Origin: Mycobacterium sp. OAS707
GTDB taxonomy: Bacteria > Actinomycetota > Actinomycetes > Mycobacteriales > Mycobacteriaceae
Direction: 5' to 3'
NCBI RefSeq assembly: GCF_014873705.1
Contig: NZ_JADBDS010000002.1
Location: 372,001 to 436,000 of the forward strand
Length of the DNA stretch: 64,000 bases
Shown here piece after piece: positions 17,003 to 25,832 of this stretch. Below the pieces are notes generated by a model, which was not told the DNA's origin, made no database searches, and saw nothing but the letters and a program-made list of their open reading frames with translations. How positions within the stretch are numbered: position 1 is the stretch's first letter; each line of letters opens with the position of its first letter. Position numbers and translations under genes: made by a program.

Positions 17003-17707
17003 ATGCTGTTCATTCATGAAACCCACAAGGTGGTCGGCACGCGCGAAGACGACTTCGAGGCCGCCTACCGCGACGGCTGGATGCCGACGCTCGCTCGCGA
17101 CGACGATGCGCGACTTCTGTGGTACGCCAACCACGCTCACGGGTCCGGGCTGTCCTACAACGTCGTCACCATCACGGCAGTCACCGACGGCTCAGCCTGG
17201 GAGCGGCTAACTCACCGCGTTCAATCGGGAGATTTGCAACCGTGGATGCGCGAGCTGGACACCATGCGCCACGATGTCACCGGCAAGATCCTGCTGCCCG
17301 TTGAGTGGTCACCGCTGCAGGAGGTCGACTTCGAAAGCGTGCCAACGGATGGGTCGACTCATGCGTTGAGTCTGTTCATGGAGGACACCGGCTGGCCCGA
17401 CGTCGCGCTGGACGATTACATCCGGTCGTGGGACGAGATCTACTACCGGCCGCTGTCCAAGACGTCGCAGATACTCGACATCCAAGCCTGCTTCCAGGTC
17501 GCGCATGGCAGCTACCGAAGGCGGGAAGCGATGCTGTGGCAGAAGATTTCGCCGGCCAATAACTACGCAACTCTCGTGCACCTGCTGACCTCTGACATCG
17601 CGCCCGAACACCGCGGCCCGGGCAGCTATATGTACGAGGCGCTCAAGTTCCGCGACCAGTGGGAGAGTCGGCTAATGCGGACCTCGGCATGGTCGCCTCT
17701 CTATTAG
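17003..17707 (+). CDS. Unknown cassette protein 2 (NIPSNAP-like paralog)
   Basis: A 234-residue paralog of the product of 14851-15549, opening 'MLFIHETHKVVGTREDDFEAAYRDGW' and ending 'RDQWESRLMRTSAWSPLY' (paralog: 'TSSWSPLH'). Conserved His, Glu, Trp and Arg positions between the two suggest a shared active or ligand site; two-gene pairing suggests a heteromer. ATG 17003 follows GAGG. Its TAG overlaps the TAA of the convergent small exported protein gene (TTAG, 17704-17707). Third gene of the cassette; no homolog outside this context can be named. Confidence 0.75.
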   Translation: MLFIHETHKVVGTREDDFEAAYRDGWMPTLARDDDARLLWYANHAHGSGLSYNVVTITAVTDGSAWERLTHRVQSGDLQPWMRELDTMRHDVTGKILLPVEWSPLQEVDFESVPTDGSTHALSLFMEDTGWPDVALDDYIRSWDEIYYRPLSKTSQILDIQACFQVAHGSYRRREAMLWQKISPANNYATLVHLLTSDIAPEHRGPGSYMYEALKFRDQWESRLMRTSAWSPLY

Positions 17708-17988
17708 ACGCAGAGGTTGAACAAGCAGACGCCGCCTGCGGGCTCCCACCCGCCGTTCCAGCCGCCTGGAATCGGGCCGCCCTGCCATGCGGGCGGCGCC
17801 CATCCGCCAGGACCCGGTCCGCCCCAGCCTGGTCCGTTCTGCCAGGGAGGCGGCGGTCCCTGGTGCCAGTCGACAGGCACCGCGCCCGGGCCGGGGTCAG
17901 CATTCGCGACACCCGCGCCGATTCCTACTGCGCCAGCGGCAAGTCCGCCCGCGATCGCCAGGCCGGCCACGATCTTTACATGTTTCAT
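17704..17988 (-). CDS. Small exported Trp/Gly/Pro-rich protein
   Basis: A 94-residue secreted protein: signal peptide 1-31 (KIVAGLAIAGGLAAGAVGIGAGVANADP), then a mature part dominated by Gly, Pro and Trp (WQNGPGWGGPGPGGW) and ending in a Cys-bearing 'GGVCLFNLCV'. Mycobacteria encode many such 'MKxVKIVAGL' proteins of unknown role. ATG 17988 is preceded by AGGAG at 5 bp; a GTG two codons upstream is the alternative. The two Cys, six residues apart at the C-terminus, may form a disulfide. Confidence 0.75.
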   Translation of the reverse strand: MKHVKIVAGLAIAGGLAAGAVGIGAGVANADPGPGAVPVDWHQGPPPPWQNGPGWGGPGPGGWAPPAWQGGPIPGGWNGGWEPAGGVCLFNLCV

Positions 17989-18163
17989 CGTCACTCCTAG
18001 TGCTTGTTCGGTTAGGACACAAAGACGATGTTCGTCAGCGAACTTAAGCTGCGACTGTGCGCGGATTCAGCATCTGCTATCTAATGCGGGCTGATCGTCG
18101 TAACATTGGTCGCGGTGACCTGAACTGCGCGAACCAACTATCGAGGTCCCCGACTTTCGGGGT

Positions 18164-18421
18164 ATGCAGGCGCTCAACGCCTGGCTTGTCGGGCACGACC
18201 ACGGGCTGCTACTGCAGGGCCCCGATCCCGACAGCGCCGAACCCATCATGCATGGCATCGTCGTCGACCAAGAGCCTGAGCCGAAAAGTCTTCTGCGCCG
18301 CTGGGATCCAGTGACGGTTTGGATCGAGCCGCCTCCCGATGACGACAGTGGTGTGCGCGAGCCCGTGCGGCCCGTGCCGCCGCTGCTGTCGAATCACGGC
18401 TATTTCGATGAGGATTCGTGA
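18164..18421 (+). CDS. Hypothetical protein, 85 residues
   Basis: A small acidic protein with 'MQALNAWLVGHDHGLLLQGPDPDSAEP' then a Pro/Asp-rich middle and the end 'LLSNHGYFDEDS'. The frame stays open upstream back to about 18119 with protein-like sequence (REPTIEVPDFRG) but offers no standard start, so the N-terminus may be longer with a rare start. No membrane segment, signal or known motif. It converges with the DinB-type gene at 18430. Confidence 0.5.
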   Translation: MQALNAWLVGHDHGLLLQGPDPDSAEPIMHGIVVDQEPEPKSLLRRWDPVTVWIEPPPDDDSGVREPVRPVPPLLSNHGYFDEDS

Positions 18422-18429
18422 TTTCGCCG

Positions 18430-19095
18430 TCATCCGAGAATGATCGGCAGCCTCACAGCGAGATCGCCGAGCGCAGCCGACTCTGCATCAGTTGGTGCAC
18501 GACGACCGGTCCCGATCAACAGCGCATCGGTGTCGGAGAACGACGGCGGAAACACCGCAGTGGTGATCTTCTCCAGCATCTTCCGTGACCTCGCAAGGCC
18601 CTCCGCAGGTGGTCTGGGCGCATGGGGGAGGTAGGCGATCAGGTCGAGGTGATGCAGCGTCGACTCCATGACATAGGCGGAGAGGTAGTCGGCCGCGGTG
18701 AGAACTTGATCGCGGGTGAGGACACGACCGGCGGGATCGGCGAGGCCGGCAGCGCGCCCGGCAGCGGCGCCGACGTCGTCGAAATGGAACTTGAGCAGCC
18801 AGGGCTCCTGGTACGCGCCGGCCAACCGGACCGTGAGCGCATCGAGCGGGTCATCCCCGCGCGGCGGCTCGTCGGCGATGTCCCAGTAGGTCACTTCGTC
18901 GCGGGTGGGTTCGGCATCGGTCGGCGTCGCAAGTGTGATCAGCACATCCTGCGCGTCAATGATCAAGTGGCACACCAGGTCCCGTACCAGCCATCCGGTG
19001 CAGCCCGTCGGCTGCGTGAAGTCTTCGTCCGCGAGTCCGGCGACCACCGCGAGTAGCGCCGTCCATGACCGGGAGAAGTCGGTTACCTGTTGCAT
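18430..19095 (-). CDS. Maleylpyruvate isomerase-like / DinB_2 family protein
   Basis: A 221-residue protein of the mycothiol-dependent maleylpyruvate isomerase N-terminal (MDMPI) type: 'FSRSWTALLAVVAGLADEDFTQPTGCTGWLVRDLVCHLIIDAQDVL', where the His of 'VCHL' and the His in 'MESTLHHLDL' are candidate metal ligands. In mycobacteria such proteins are candidate mycothiol-dependent transferases. ATG 19095 (MQQVTDF) overlaps the end of the upstream gene by 13 bp, so the two are cotranscribed. Confidence 0.82.
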   Translation of the reverse strand: MQQVTDFSRSWTALLAVVAGLADEDFTQPTGCTGWLVRDLVCHLIIDAQDVLITLATPTDAEPTRDEVTYWDIADEPPRGDDPLDALTVRLAGAYQEPWLLKFHFDDVGAAAGRAAGLADPAGRVLTRDQVLTAADYLSAYVMESTLHHLDLIAYLPHAPRPPAEGLARSRKMLEKITTAVFPPSFSDTDALLIGTGRRAPTDAESAALGDLAVRLPIILG

Positions 19096-19610
19096 AGCGG
19101 GCAGCACCGGGCGTCGTCGACGTTGAGGTTGTGGAGATAAACCGCATGCCGTTGGCACATGGCGCGATCGGACCGCAGCCCGAGCGTCGACCACGCCGAC
19201 CCCAACGGTTCCTGCGGACATGCCGAAGCGGGAAATCGTTCAATGAGTTGGCGGAATTCGGCGAGGCATGGCAGCAGGCGGTCGGGGCGCGGCTCGTAGT
19301 CGAGGACGTCCCAGCGCTGGCCTGCGATGGCACCGTCGACCGTCTTCAGAAGGAAGCGTTTGTGGTCATCGAACCGTTCGGCCGTCCACCCGAGGTCGGA
19401 AACGTCGAATCCGACGATGCCCAACCCGACTATGGACTGATCCCGTTCGGCGAGCGAGACAATGGTGGCGACTTCGGAGTCGGAGCGTGCCAGATCGGAG
19501 CCACTCAGCAGCAGGACGTCCAAGAACACTGAGGTCAGGCCGTTGCTCATCATCACGTCGCCGGCGACCGGGTCGTGATCGGCGCTGATGATGTTGCCCA
19601 CGTCCACCAT
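19083..19610 (-). CDS. Hypothetical protein with C-terminal CxxC
   Basis: A 175-residue protein of unknown family. The front is acidic ('MVDVGNIISADHDPVAGDVMMSNGL', 'LARSDSEVATIVSLAERDQ'); the back contains several Cys and His (CLAEF, ACPQ, CQRHAVYLHN) and ends 'CCPLCNR', which looks like half of a zinc-binding knuckle. No signal peptide or TM. It overlaps the downstream DinB-type gene by 13 bp; a shared thiol or metal chemistry is possible but unproven. Confidence 0.6.
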   Translation of the reverse strand: MVDVGNIISADHDPVAGDVMMSNGLTSVFLDVLLLSGSDLARSDSEVATIVSLAERDQSIVGLGIVGFDVSDLGWTAERFDDHKRFLLKTVDGAIAGQRWDVLDYEPRPDRLLPCLAEFRQLIERFPASACPQEPLGSAWSTLGLRSDRAMCQRHAVYLHNLNVDDARCCPLCNR

Positions 19611-19799
19611 CCAACACGAATCCTCAACAGGCTCTCCAGTAACAACAGTGGCCAGTCGCCGATACTCCAGGGGAGGGCGAACCAGGTGACGTCGAACGCG
19701 GCGAGGCGCTAGCCTTGCTCGGAAGTCGGGTCCGGCGCTTCACGTGCTGCTCCTGAACGGGTGCGCGCAGGGCGCCACCAGAGAGGACTACCGGGTTAT

Positions 19800-20399
19800 A
19801 TGACCGAACGAATCCGCGTCACATCGGCGCCCAAAGTCTTGCGGACCGCCGTCGTGGGCGTATTCCTCGCCGGAGGAGCGCTGGCGATAGCCGGACCTGC
19901 CGCAGCCGATCCCGCGCCGCCCTGCTCGACGCCGACGCCATCTGGTCCGTGCACCCCGGCTCCCGGCCAACCGGTACTGACAACGGATGTACCGATCGCT
20001 GCTCCGCCACCCGCGCCCGCAGGCCCACCAACCGTGCCGGAGATCCAGAACCCGGTGTACGGCGCAGGTCAGACGCCCGGGCAGCTCGGATACCTGCGGG
20101 ATATTTGGCACACCTTCCACAGCGGTAATCCGTTGGAGAACCTGACCGCCCCGGTCGAAGAGGCACCCGGGCCGCCGCCGGGCGCCGGTCCAGCGCCGCA
20201 GCTGCCGCCGGGATACATCTCGATTAATGCGCCGGAGTCGAATGGCCCACCGCCGCAGGGACCAGCGACCGGCGGGCCACCGCTGCCGCCGGGCTACTAT
20301 CCGCTGAACGGGCCGCCGCCCCCGGGGTATCTCGACGCGCCGCCACCGGCCGATCCGGCCGCGCCGTCCACGATCCCGCCGGCTCCGCCGATCCCCTGA
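19800..20399 (+). CDS. Secreted Pro-rich protein
   Basis: A 199-residue exported protein: signal peptide about 1-38 (VVGVFLAGGALAIAGPAAADPAPP), a Pro-rich body and one more ordered segment around residues 80-120 (EIQNPVYGAGQTPGQLGYLRDIWHTFHSGNPLENLT). The C-terminal half repeats PPG/PPGY units ('LPPGYISINAP', 'LPPGYYPLNGP', 'PPGYLDAPPP'), suggesting a flexible cell-wall spacer. ATG 19800 is preceded by GAGAGG at some distance. It is convergent with the Ser/Thr kinase gene. Confidence 0.75.
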   Translation: MTERIRVTSAPKVLRTAVVGVFLAGGALAIAGPAAADPAPPCSTPTPSGPCTPAPGQPVLTTDVPIAAPPPAPAGPPTVPEIQNPVYGAGQTPGQLGYLRDIWHTFHSGNPLENLTAPVEEAPGPPPGAGPAPQLPPGYISINAPESNGPPPQGPATGGPPLPPGYYPLNGPPPPGYLDAPPPADPAAPSTIPPAPPIP

Positions 20400-20412
20400 C
20401 CGTGCAGGCGCG

Positions 20413-22344
20413 CTAGTCGCCCGTCCGCTCGAAGGTGTCTGTGAACGCGCCGCCGCCGGTGCATCCACCTCCAGCCGCGACGGTCTGATTGCCGCGCCCG
20501 GTCAGCACCGAGAGCGGATCGTCCAACTGTGCGGGCATCGGGTACTCCGCGGTGATGGTCACCTGTGCCGTACCGCCTGCCCCGCACATCGTGGTGCCCT
20601 GTTCGTCGCGAGTCCACTTGTCGTTTGCGAACATCAGCGTGACGGCGCCGTCGGGATTGTGAAACAGGCTCATGCACCGATCACCGGTGCGCAGGCAGTA
20701 CGTGTTGGCGGTGAGAACGCTTCCGGGAGTGGCGTTGCCGTTCGCGAAGGTGGTCGTCTGCCGGTAGCTGCCGCGAAGTGCTTCGGCGGGGCTGACCGAC
20801 CGCGGCGGTAGGACCCCCGGATCCGGAACCTTGTTGAGGTCAGGATCGCCGATCCGAGTGAATTTCACCGTCCGTTTGGCGGCACAGGCGCTGTTGGTGG
20901 ACGCTCTGACCGACTCGCCGGACAGTGTCCCGTCGGGTTGCGGTTGCAACGTGAACACCACCCAGAGCTCAGCGGGTGCATCACCGCATTGTGCCGATGC
21001 CAGCCCTACGGCCACCCAAGTGCCGCCCACGCGATCGAAGGTGAGATTCGACAACAGCGCCATGCTGGCGCCGCTGACGTTGGCTGCGGTCGCCGTGCAA
21101 CCGCTGGCGCCGCAGGCTGATCGGACGCTCCAATTACTGGTGGTTGCAGGTGCATTCGGGACCGGCTTGCCTTCAAGATCGCTGCCAGGTCCATAGTCGG
21201 CTCGATACGTTCCGGCGAAATCGTTGCCGTCCGTGGCTGCCGCCGGTGGTGCGGTGGTCTTGGGTTCGTTGTGTCCGGTGAGTGCGACGACGGCCACCAC
21301 ACCGCCCACAACGGCCAGCGTCACGATGAACACCAGCGCTCCGATCAGCACGCCATAGCGCCGGCCTGGCCGCTTCGCAGGTGGAACAGGCGGCGGCACA
21401 TGCAGATTCGGGGCGCTCAACTGAGTCGGCATGAACCGCGACGGTCCGCTGTCGGGAGGCGGCGGGTATTGAGACCAACCGCCATGGCTCGGTGGAGCCG
21501 GCGGCATCGGGGGCGCGATGTTGGGCTGACTGGACGAAGCGATGACTTGTCTTGCGGCGGCGGCCATTTCAATCGCAGTCGGATAGCGGTCGGCGGGTTG
21601 CTTCGCGAGGCCGGTCGCGATCACCTGATCCAGAGCGGTCGGAACCGTTCGGCTCTTCTCCGAGGCTCTCGGCGGCGCGGTGAATATGTGGCCGCTGGCG
21701 ACTTGTTCGAGGGTCTTGCCAGGGAAAGGTTGTTGTCCGGTGAGGCATTCGTAGAGCACGCACGCCAGCGCGTAAATGTCCGAGCTGGGGTGGATTTCGC
21801 CGGTGTTGAAGCGTTCGGGTGCCATGTAAGCCCATGTGCCGATCGCCGCACCGGTCACGGTCAGCCCGGTTTCCTCGGCGGTGCGGGCGATTCCGAAGTC
21901 GATGAGATAGGCGAAGTCGTTCTCGTCGATCAGGATGTTGGAGGGTTTGACGTCGCGGTGCACCAGCCCGGTTCGGTGCGCTCGTTGTAGCGCGGACGCG
22001 ATCTGCTCGATGATCGCCACCGCGCGGCGCGGTTCGAGCGGGCCGGACTCGAGCAGGGTGTGCAGGTCGGTGCCTGCGATCAGCCGCATGGTCACATACA
22101 GCCGGCCGTCGATCTCGCCGACGTCGTATATGGGGACGACGTGCGGATCGTCGAGGCGTGCGGCCGCGCGGGCCTCGCGTCGGAACCGCTTTTCGTAGTC
22201 GGGGTCTTGGCTTATCTGAGGGAGCAGCATTTTCAGCGCGACGATGCGGTCGATTTCGCTGTCGTAGGCGCGCCATACCTCGCCCATCCCGCCGCGGCCC
22301 AGCAGTTCGATCAGCCGGTAGCGGCCAAATGGCGTCCCCTCCAC
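20413..22344 (-). CDS. Membrane Ser/Thr protein kinase (PknE/F/J-like)
   Basis: Receptor-type kinase of 643 residues. Kinase domain 8-270: Gly-rich loop 'LLGRGGMGEVW', Lys38, catalytic Asp131 (HRDVKPSN), DFG at 149-151, 'TGLTVTGAAIGTWAYMAPE' activation loop with phosphorylatable Thr. A Pro-rich juxtamembrane linker (275-325), TM helix 331-356, then an extracellular domain (360-643) with paired Cys and 'TFDRVGGTWVAV' blocks resembling the sensor domains of mycobacterial PknF/PknJ-type kinases. No PASTA repeats. The ATG at 22344 starts MEGTPFGRYRL, right at the kinase domain. Confidence 0.94.
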   Translation of the reverse strand: MEGTPFGRYRLIELLGRGGMGEVWRAYDSEIDRIVALKMLLPQISQDPDYEKRFRREARAAARLDDPHVVPIYDVGEIDGRLYVTMRLIAGTDLHTLLESGPLEPRRAVAIIEQIASALQRAHRTGLVHRDVKPSNILIDENDFAYLIDFGIARTAEETGLTVTGAAIGTWAYMAPERFNTGEIHPSSDIYALACVLYECLTGQQPFPGKTLEQVASGHIFTAPPRASEKSRTVPTALDQVIATGLAKQPADRYPTAIEMAAAARQVIASSSQPNIAPPMPPAPPSHGGWSQYPPPPDSGPSRFMPTQLSAPNLHVPPPVPPAKRPGRRYGVLIGALVFIVTLAVVGGVVAVVALTGHNEPKTTAPPAAATDGNDFAGTYRADYGPGSDLEGKPVPNAPATTSNWSVRSACGASGCTATAANVSGASMALLSNLTFDRVGGTWVAVGLASAQCGDAPAELWVVFTLQPQPDGTLSGESVRASTNSACAAKRTVKFTRIGDPDLNKVPDPGVLPPRSVSPAEALRGSYRQTTTFANGNATPGSVLTANTYCLRTGDRCMSLFHNPDGAVTLMFANDKWTRDEQGTTMCGAGGTAQVTITAEYPMPAQLDDPLSVLTGRGNQTVAAGGGCTGGGAFTDTFERTGD

Positions 22345-22463
22345 GGGCTCACGATAACGGTCAGCGGGGTAGCTGTGGCGCGATAGGGATCGGTCAAGGG
22401 GCAGCCAGGTGCTGTCCTCGGACTCTCAGGAGCGACGCAGAATCCGGTCCTACCATCGCGGTA

Positions 22464-23453
22464 ATGAAGATCGTTGGTCTGGAAGAACACTTCGCGATAC
22501 CTGAGCTGATCGACGCCTGGCAGGCGCTGGAACCGCAATGGCAGGACGTCGGCATCCCCGATAGGGCTGACGACGAGCTCGGTCGGCGGCTGGTGGATCT
22601 CGACGGCGAACGGATCGCCGCGATGGACGACACGGGCCTCGACGTCTCTGTCGTCTCGATGACGACACCGGGATTGCAGAACCTCGAGCCGCGCGATGCC
22701 GTGGCGCTACAGGGCGTCTGCAATGACAGGCTCGCAGAAGCGATCCGTCGCCATCCCGATCGGCTGCAGGGTTTCGCGACGCTGGCGACGCCGACTCCGG
22801 ATGCGGCGGCTGCCGAACTCGACAGGGCGGTACGCGAACTCGGGTTCAACGGCGCCATGTTGTATGGACGCACCAGAGAGCGCAATCTCGATCACCGCGA
22901 CTTCTGGCCGATCTTCGAAGCGGCCGAAGCGCTCAAAGCGCCGTTGTATTTGCATCCGCAGCCGCCACCGCCTGGCGTGCGGGCGGCTTATTACAGCGGA
23001 TTGGGCGACGAGGTCGACGCGGCGTTGGCCACACACGGGTACGGATGGCATTACGACGCCGGCCTGCAACTGCTTCGGCTCATCCTCGGCGGGGTGCTCG
23101 ACCGGTTTCCCGGTCTGCAGCTCATCCTGGGGCACTGGGGCGAAGTGATGCTTTTCTATCTCGACCGCATCGACAGGATGACGGGCATCGCCGGCCTTGA
23201 CCGGCCAGTGTCCGACTATGTCCGCGACAACGTCTTCGTCACGCCGGGAGGGGTGTTCAGCCAGCGCTACTTGCAGTGGACACTCGACGTCATCGGCGCC
23301 GACCGCATCCTGTTCGCCTCGGACTACCCCTATGTGATGGTGCCCGACGGGGGCAGCAGACGATTTCTCGATGAGGCCGCGATCAGCGAAACGGATCGAA
23401 AAATGATCGCTTCCGGCAACTGGGAGAAACTCTGCGCTGACATCCGACGGTGA
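22464..23453 (+). CDS. Amidohydrolase-family (ACMSD-like) protein
   Basis: A 329-residue TIM-barrel amidohydrolase of the ACMSD / resorcylate-decarboxylase group. The N-terminal 'GLEEHF' gives the ExH metal site, 'LYLHPQ' the next His, 'LILGHWGE' the HxxE site and 'FASDYPY' the final Asp. This group performs metal-dependent, O2-independent decarboxylation or hydration of aromatic acids, and 'MMTTPG..NLE' style sequence is typical of resorcylate-type enzymes. Substrate unknown. ATG 22464 begins MKIVGLEEH; it stands alone, divergent from the kinase. Confidence 0.88.
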   Translation: MKIVGLEEHFAIPELIDAWQALEPQWQDVGIPDRADDELGRRLVDLDGERIAAMDDTGLDVSVVSMTTPGLQNLEPRDAVALQGVCNDRLAEAIRRHPDRLQGFATLATPTPDAAAAELDRAVRELGFNGAMLYGRTRERNLDHRDFWPIFEAAEALKAPLYLHPQPPPPGVRAAYYSGLGDEVDAALATHGYGWHYDAGLQLLRLILGGVLDRFPGLQLILGHWGEVMLFYLDRIDRMTGIAGLDRPVSDYVRDNVFVTPGGVFSQRYLQWTLDVIGADRILFASDYPYVMVPDGGSRRFLDEAAISETDRKMIASGNWEKLCADIRR

Positions 23454-23542
23454 GGACAAGCAGCCGGCACCAACGCAGGACGATCCGTTAGGTAAGGTGA
23501 TTAAGTCGGCTAAGGATCCGTCTCAACCCTGGAGTCATGCTC

Positions 23543-23821
23543 ATGACCTCGATCAAGACCACGCTGTCCGTCCTCGCGCTCGCGGGCGGGATCGCCGCAG
23601 CCGGCCTGGGCGGCGCTGCGCTCGCAGGCGCTGAGCCGCCCCCGCCGCCACCTGCGCCCGTCCTGGGTGAGGAGCCGCCTGCCTGGGCGCCGCCAAAGCC
23701 TGCTGAGGTTTGGGACGGTCAGCCCGTTGTGTGGTACTCGGGGTGGGGAGGTCGCTGGGGCGTGTGGATCAACGGTGGCTTCATCCCGCTGACGTCAAAC
23801 CCCGTCACCGGCGGCGGCTAA
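23543..23821 (+). CDS. Small exported Pro/Trp-rich protein
   Basis: A 92-residue secreted protein: signal peptide 'TLSVLALAGGIAAAGLGGAALAGAEP', then a Pro-rich linker and a compact end rich in Trp/Gly (VWYSGWGGRWGVWINGGFIPL). ATG 23543 has GGAGTC 8 bp upstream, which favours it over ATG 23537. Same architecture as the product of 17704-17988 (leader plus Pro/Gly/Trp tail), without recognisable sequence identity. Function unknown. Confidence 0.72.
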   Translation: MTSIKTTLSVLALAGGIAAAGLGGAALAGAEPPPPPPAPVLGEEPPAWAPPKPAEVWDGQPVVWYSGWGGRWGVWINGGFIPLTSNPVTGGG

Positions 23822-23839
23822 GGGGCAGGGGAGGGCAGG

Positions 23840-24790
23840 TTAGATCTGCCAATCCTCGGTGCCGTCACCTTGCGTGGCCGGAACCGAGTTCGTGATCACG
23901 ATCGGATCGCCGACGCCGAAGTTGTCGTAGAACCATTTCGCGTCCGTCGGGCTGATGTTGATGCAGCCGTGGCTGACATTGCGGATGCCCTGATCGGCCA
24001 CCGACCACGGCGCACTGTGCACGTAGTTGCCACTGTTGTCGAACCGCACGGCGAGCTGAACATGAACCCGATACCCGTCCGGCGACGAGTTCGGGACTCC
24101 GTACGTTGCGGAGTCCATCACGACATCCAGGGACTTGTCCTGAACGTAGTAGGTGCCGTTGGGGGTATCGCGGCCAGGCTTGCCCATGGACATCGGGAAT
24201 GTCTGTTCCACGATTCCGTCGCGGGTGACGGTCAATTGGTGAGTCTCGTTGTCGGCGACGGCCATTAGCGCATCCCCGGTGGCAAAACTCGACCGCGTAC
24301 CACCGGCGTCGATGGTGACCGTCGTGTGGGCGGGCCAGAAATCGAAGGGCCGCCACCGCACTTGGGAGTCGTTCATCCAATAGAACTTGCCGGGCACAGG
24401 CGGATCCGAGGAAACGTGTATCGCTTGTTCGGCCATTGGACGGTCGGCGACGGGCGCATTGAAGCTGATCACGATCGGCTTGGCAATGCCGACGGTGGCG
24501 CCGTCGCTGGGCGAGACCGTCGGCGGCTCAAAAGGAGCCGCGCCGACGAACGGCGTCGGATCTTGCCCCTCGGGCGTCCCGAAGGGAATCGCGAACGGAA
24601 TCGGGACAGGGGCCGCCTCGGGCTCATCCGATAACACCATGTGCTCGAGGACCTCAGGAGTGGGCATGGGATCGACCGGCGCAACATCGTCGGGATCTGC
24701 CAGCGCGCGCGGCATGGCGCCGGACGCGAGCAGCACCGCGACTGCGATCATCACAGTTGCGGTGCGGACACGAGGGGGCCCAATCGTCAT
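23840..24790 (-). CDS. L,D-transpeptidase
   Basis: A peptidoglycan 3->3 cross-linking enzyme of 316 residues. The N-terminal signal peptide (about 10-32, ending RALADP) is followed by a Pro-rich linker (35-90), an Ig-like domain (about 92-175) and the YkuD catalytic domain (about 180-302) with His274, Gly275 and Cys276 in VSHGCINIS. Domain order matches mycobacterial LdtMt proteins; it is longer than LdtMt1 (251) and shorter than LdtMt2 (408), and I cannot assign the paralog. ATG 24790 follows GGAGTG. Confidence 0.93.
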   Translation of the reverse strand: MTIGPPRVRTATVMIAVAVLLASGAMPRALADPDDVAPVDPMPTPEVLEHMVLSDEPEAAPVPIPFAIPFGTPEGQDPTPFVGAAPFEPPTVSPSDGATVGIAKPIVISFNAPVADRPMAEQAIHVSSDPPVPGKFYWMNDSQVRWRPFDFWPAHTTVTIDAGGTRSSFATGDALMAVADNETHQLTVTRDGIVEQTFPMSMGKPGRDTPNGTYYVQDKSLDVVMDSATYGVPNSSPDGYRVHVQLAVRFDNSGNYVHSAPWSVADQGIRNVSHGCINISPTDAKWFYDNFGVGDPIVITNSVPATQGDGTEDWQI

Positions 24791-25049
24791 AGACACTCCA
24801 CACAGGGTTACGAACTTGTGCCACAGCGACGTCAAGGGCCGGTCTCGGTTCGGCAGCAAAGGTCGCCACTGACCACGAACCTGCCGCGGGAGTGCCTGCG
24901 CGCGTATGCGAACGGGCTTAGTCGGGCGCGAGAATTCGGATCAGAATCAAGTAGTGGAGTACTCGGTTCACAGCAGACGTCCAGAAGTACTGTTTCTTTG
25001 CACCGTCAAGAGCAACCAGCGCTACGCCCAACGGCGGTAAGGAGATTCG

Positions 25050-25766
25050 ATGAGCGCGTCAGGTCAGCTCGGCCGCATCATTCATCACGACCCCAAGTCA
25101 CGCGAGCACGCCTTCACCGCGGCCGCGGGGCGGCCGAAAAGCCATGTCCGGCATGCACTCAACGCGCCGCACGTCGACCAGTTCTTTCTGTCGGGCTGCG
25201 TCGGCTTCAGTGGTACGAACATGCTCAACACCACCGCGGGGATTCGCAGCCGTCGCAGGTTCAACGCCATCGTTCCGATCGGAAGGGCGGGCTCGAGCTA
25301 CCTCGGCAACGACGACGGGATCCGCAACTACCACGAGGCCACGCTGCGTGATCCGTACCCCGGCCAGTACCCGCCCGACGACGAAGGCTCCAGCGCAATC
25401 GGATTGATGAAGTGGTGGAAAGCCGCCGGGATCATCTCGAGCTACGCCTGGACGTTCACATTCGACGCTTTCCTCGCGGCGCTGTCGCGGCAGCCGGTTC
25501 TGTGCGGAACCAATTGGTATGACGACATGATGTCCACCGGATCGGACGGCATCATCCACAGCACCGCGTCGGGCGAGAAGAGCGGCCATGAATACCTCGC
25601 CACCGAGATCATCCCGTCGAAGAAGCTGCTGGGCTTCGAGCAGAGCTGGGGCGAGCATCCGCACGGATTCGGCGACGGCGGAGGCCGTTTCTACATGTCG
25701 TATGACTTGGCGGAGGAACTCATAATTCATCAAGAAGGCGACGTCGCTGTACCGGAGCTGCTCTGA
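25050..25766 (+). CDS. Papain-like (C1-type) cysteine peptidase homolog with altered active site
   Basis: A 238-residue protein following the C1 papain layout without a prodomain: candidate nucleophile Cys50 in 'FFLSGCVGFSGTNMLNT', candidate His180 in 'GEKSGHEYLATEI', and 'GFEQSWGEHPHGFGDGG' at 196-212. In papain-type enzymes the third residue is Asn in NSWG; here it is Gln198 (QSWG). Comparable C1-like proteins occur in some phages and bacteria. No signal peptide, so the product is cytosolic or exported by another route. ATG 25050 follows TAAGGAG, an excellent ribosome site. Stand-alone gene. Confidence 0.7.
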   Translation: MSASGQLGRIIHHDPKSREHAFTAAAGRPKSHVRHALNAPHVDQFFLSGCVGFSGTNMLNTTAGIRSRRRFNAIVPIGRAGSSYLGNDDGIRNYHEATLRDPYPGQYPPDDEGSSAIGLMKWWKAAGIISSYAWTFTFDAFLAALSRQPVLCGTNWYDDMMSTGSDGIIHSTASGEKSGHEYLATEIIPSKKLLGFEQSWGEHPHGFGDGGGRFYMSYDLAEELIIHQEGDVAVPELL

Positions 25767-25783
25767 GGCCGGTGCTGCGCCGC

Positions 25784-25831
25784 CGTCAAGTGTCGCTTGA
25801 CGGACTTGTAGTTGTCAAGTGATCATTGACA
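25784..25831. promoter_or_regulatory. Two GTCAA palindromes upstream of the HTH gene
   Basis: Two inverted repeats lie between the C1-like gene and the HTH gene. The first has 7-bp arms CGTCAAG/CTTGACG (25784-25802) with a 5-nt spacer. The second has TGTCAA/TTGACA arms (25813-25831) with a 7-nt spacer and ends 1 bp before the GTG start. They share the GTCAA half-site and could be an autoregulatory operator. The first could alternatively be a weak terminator of the upstream gene, though it lacks a T run. Confidence 0.5.
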
Positions 25832-25832
25832 C

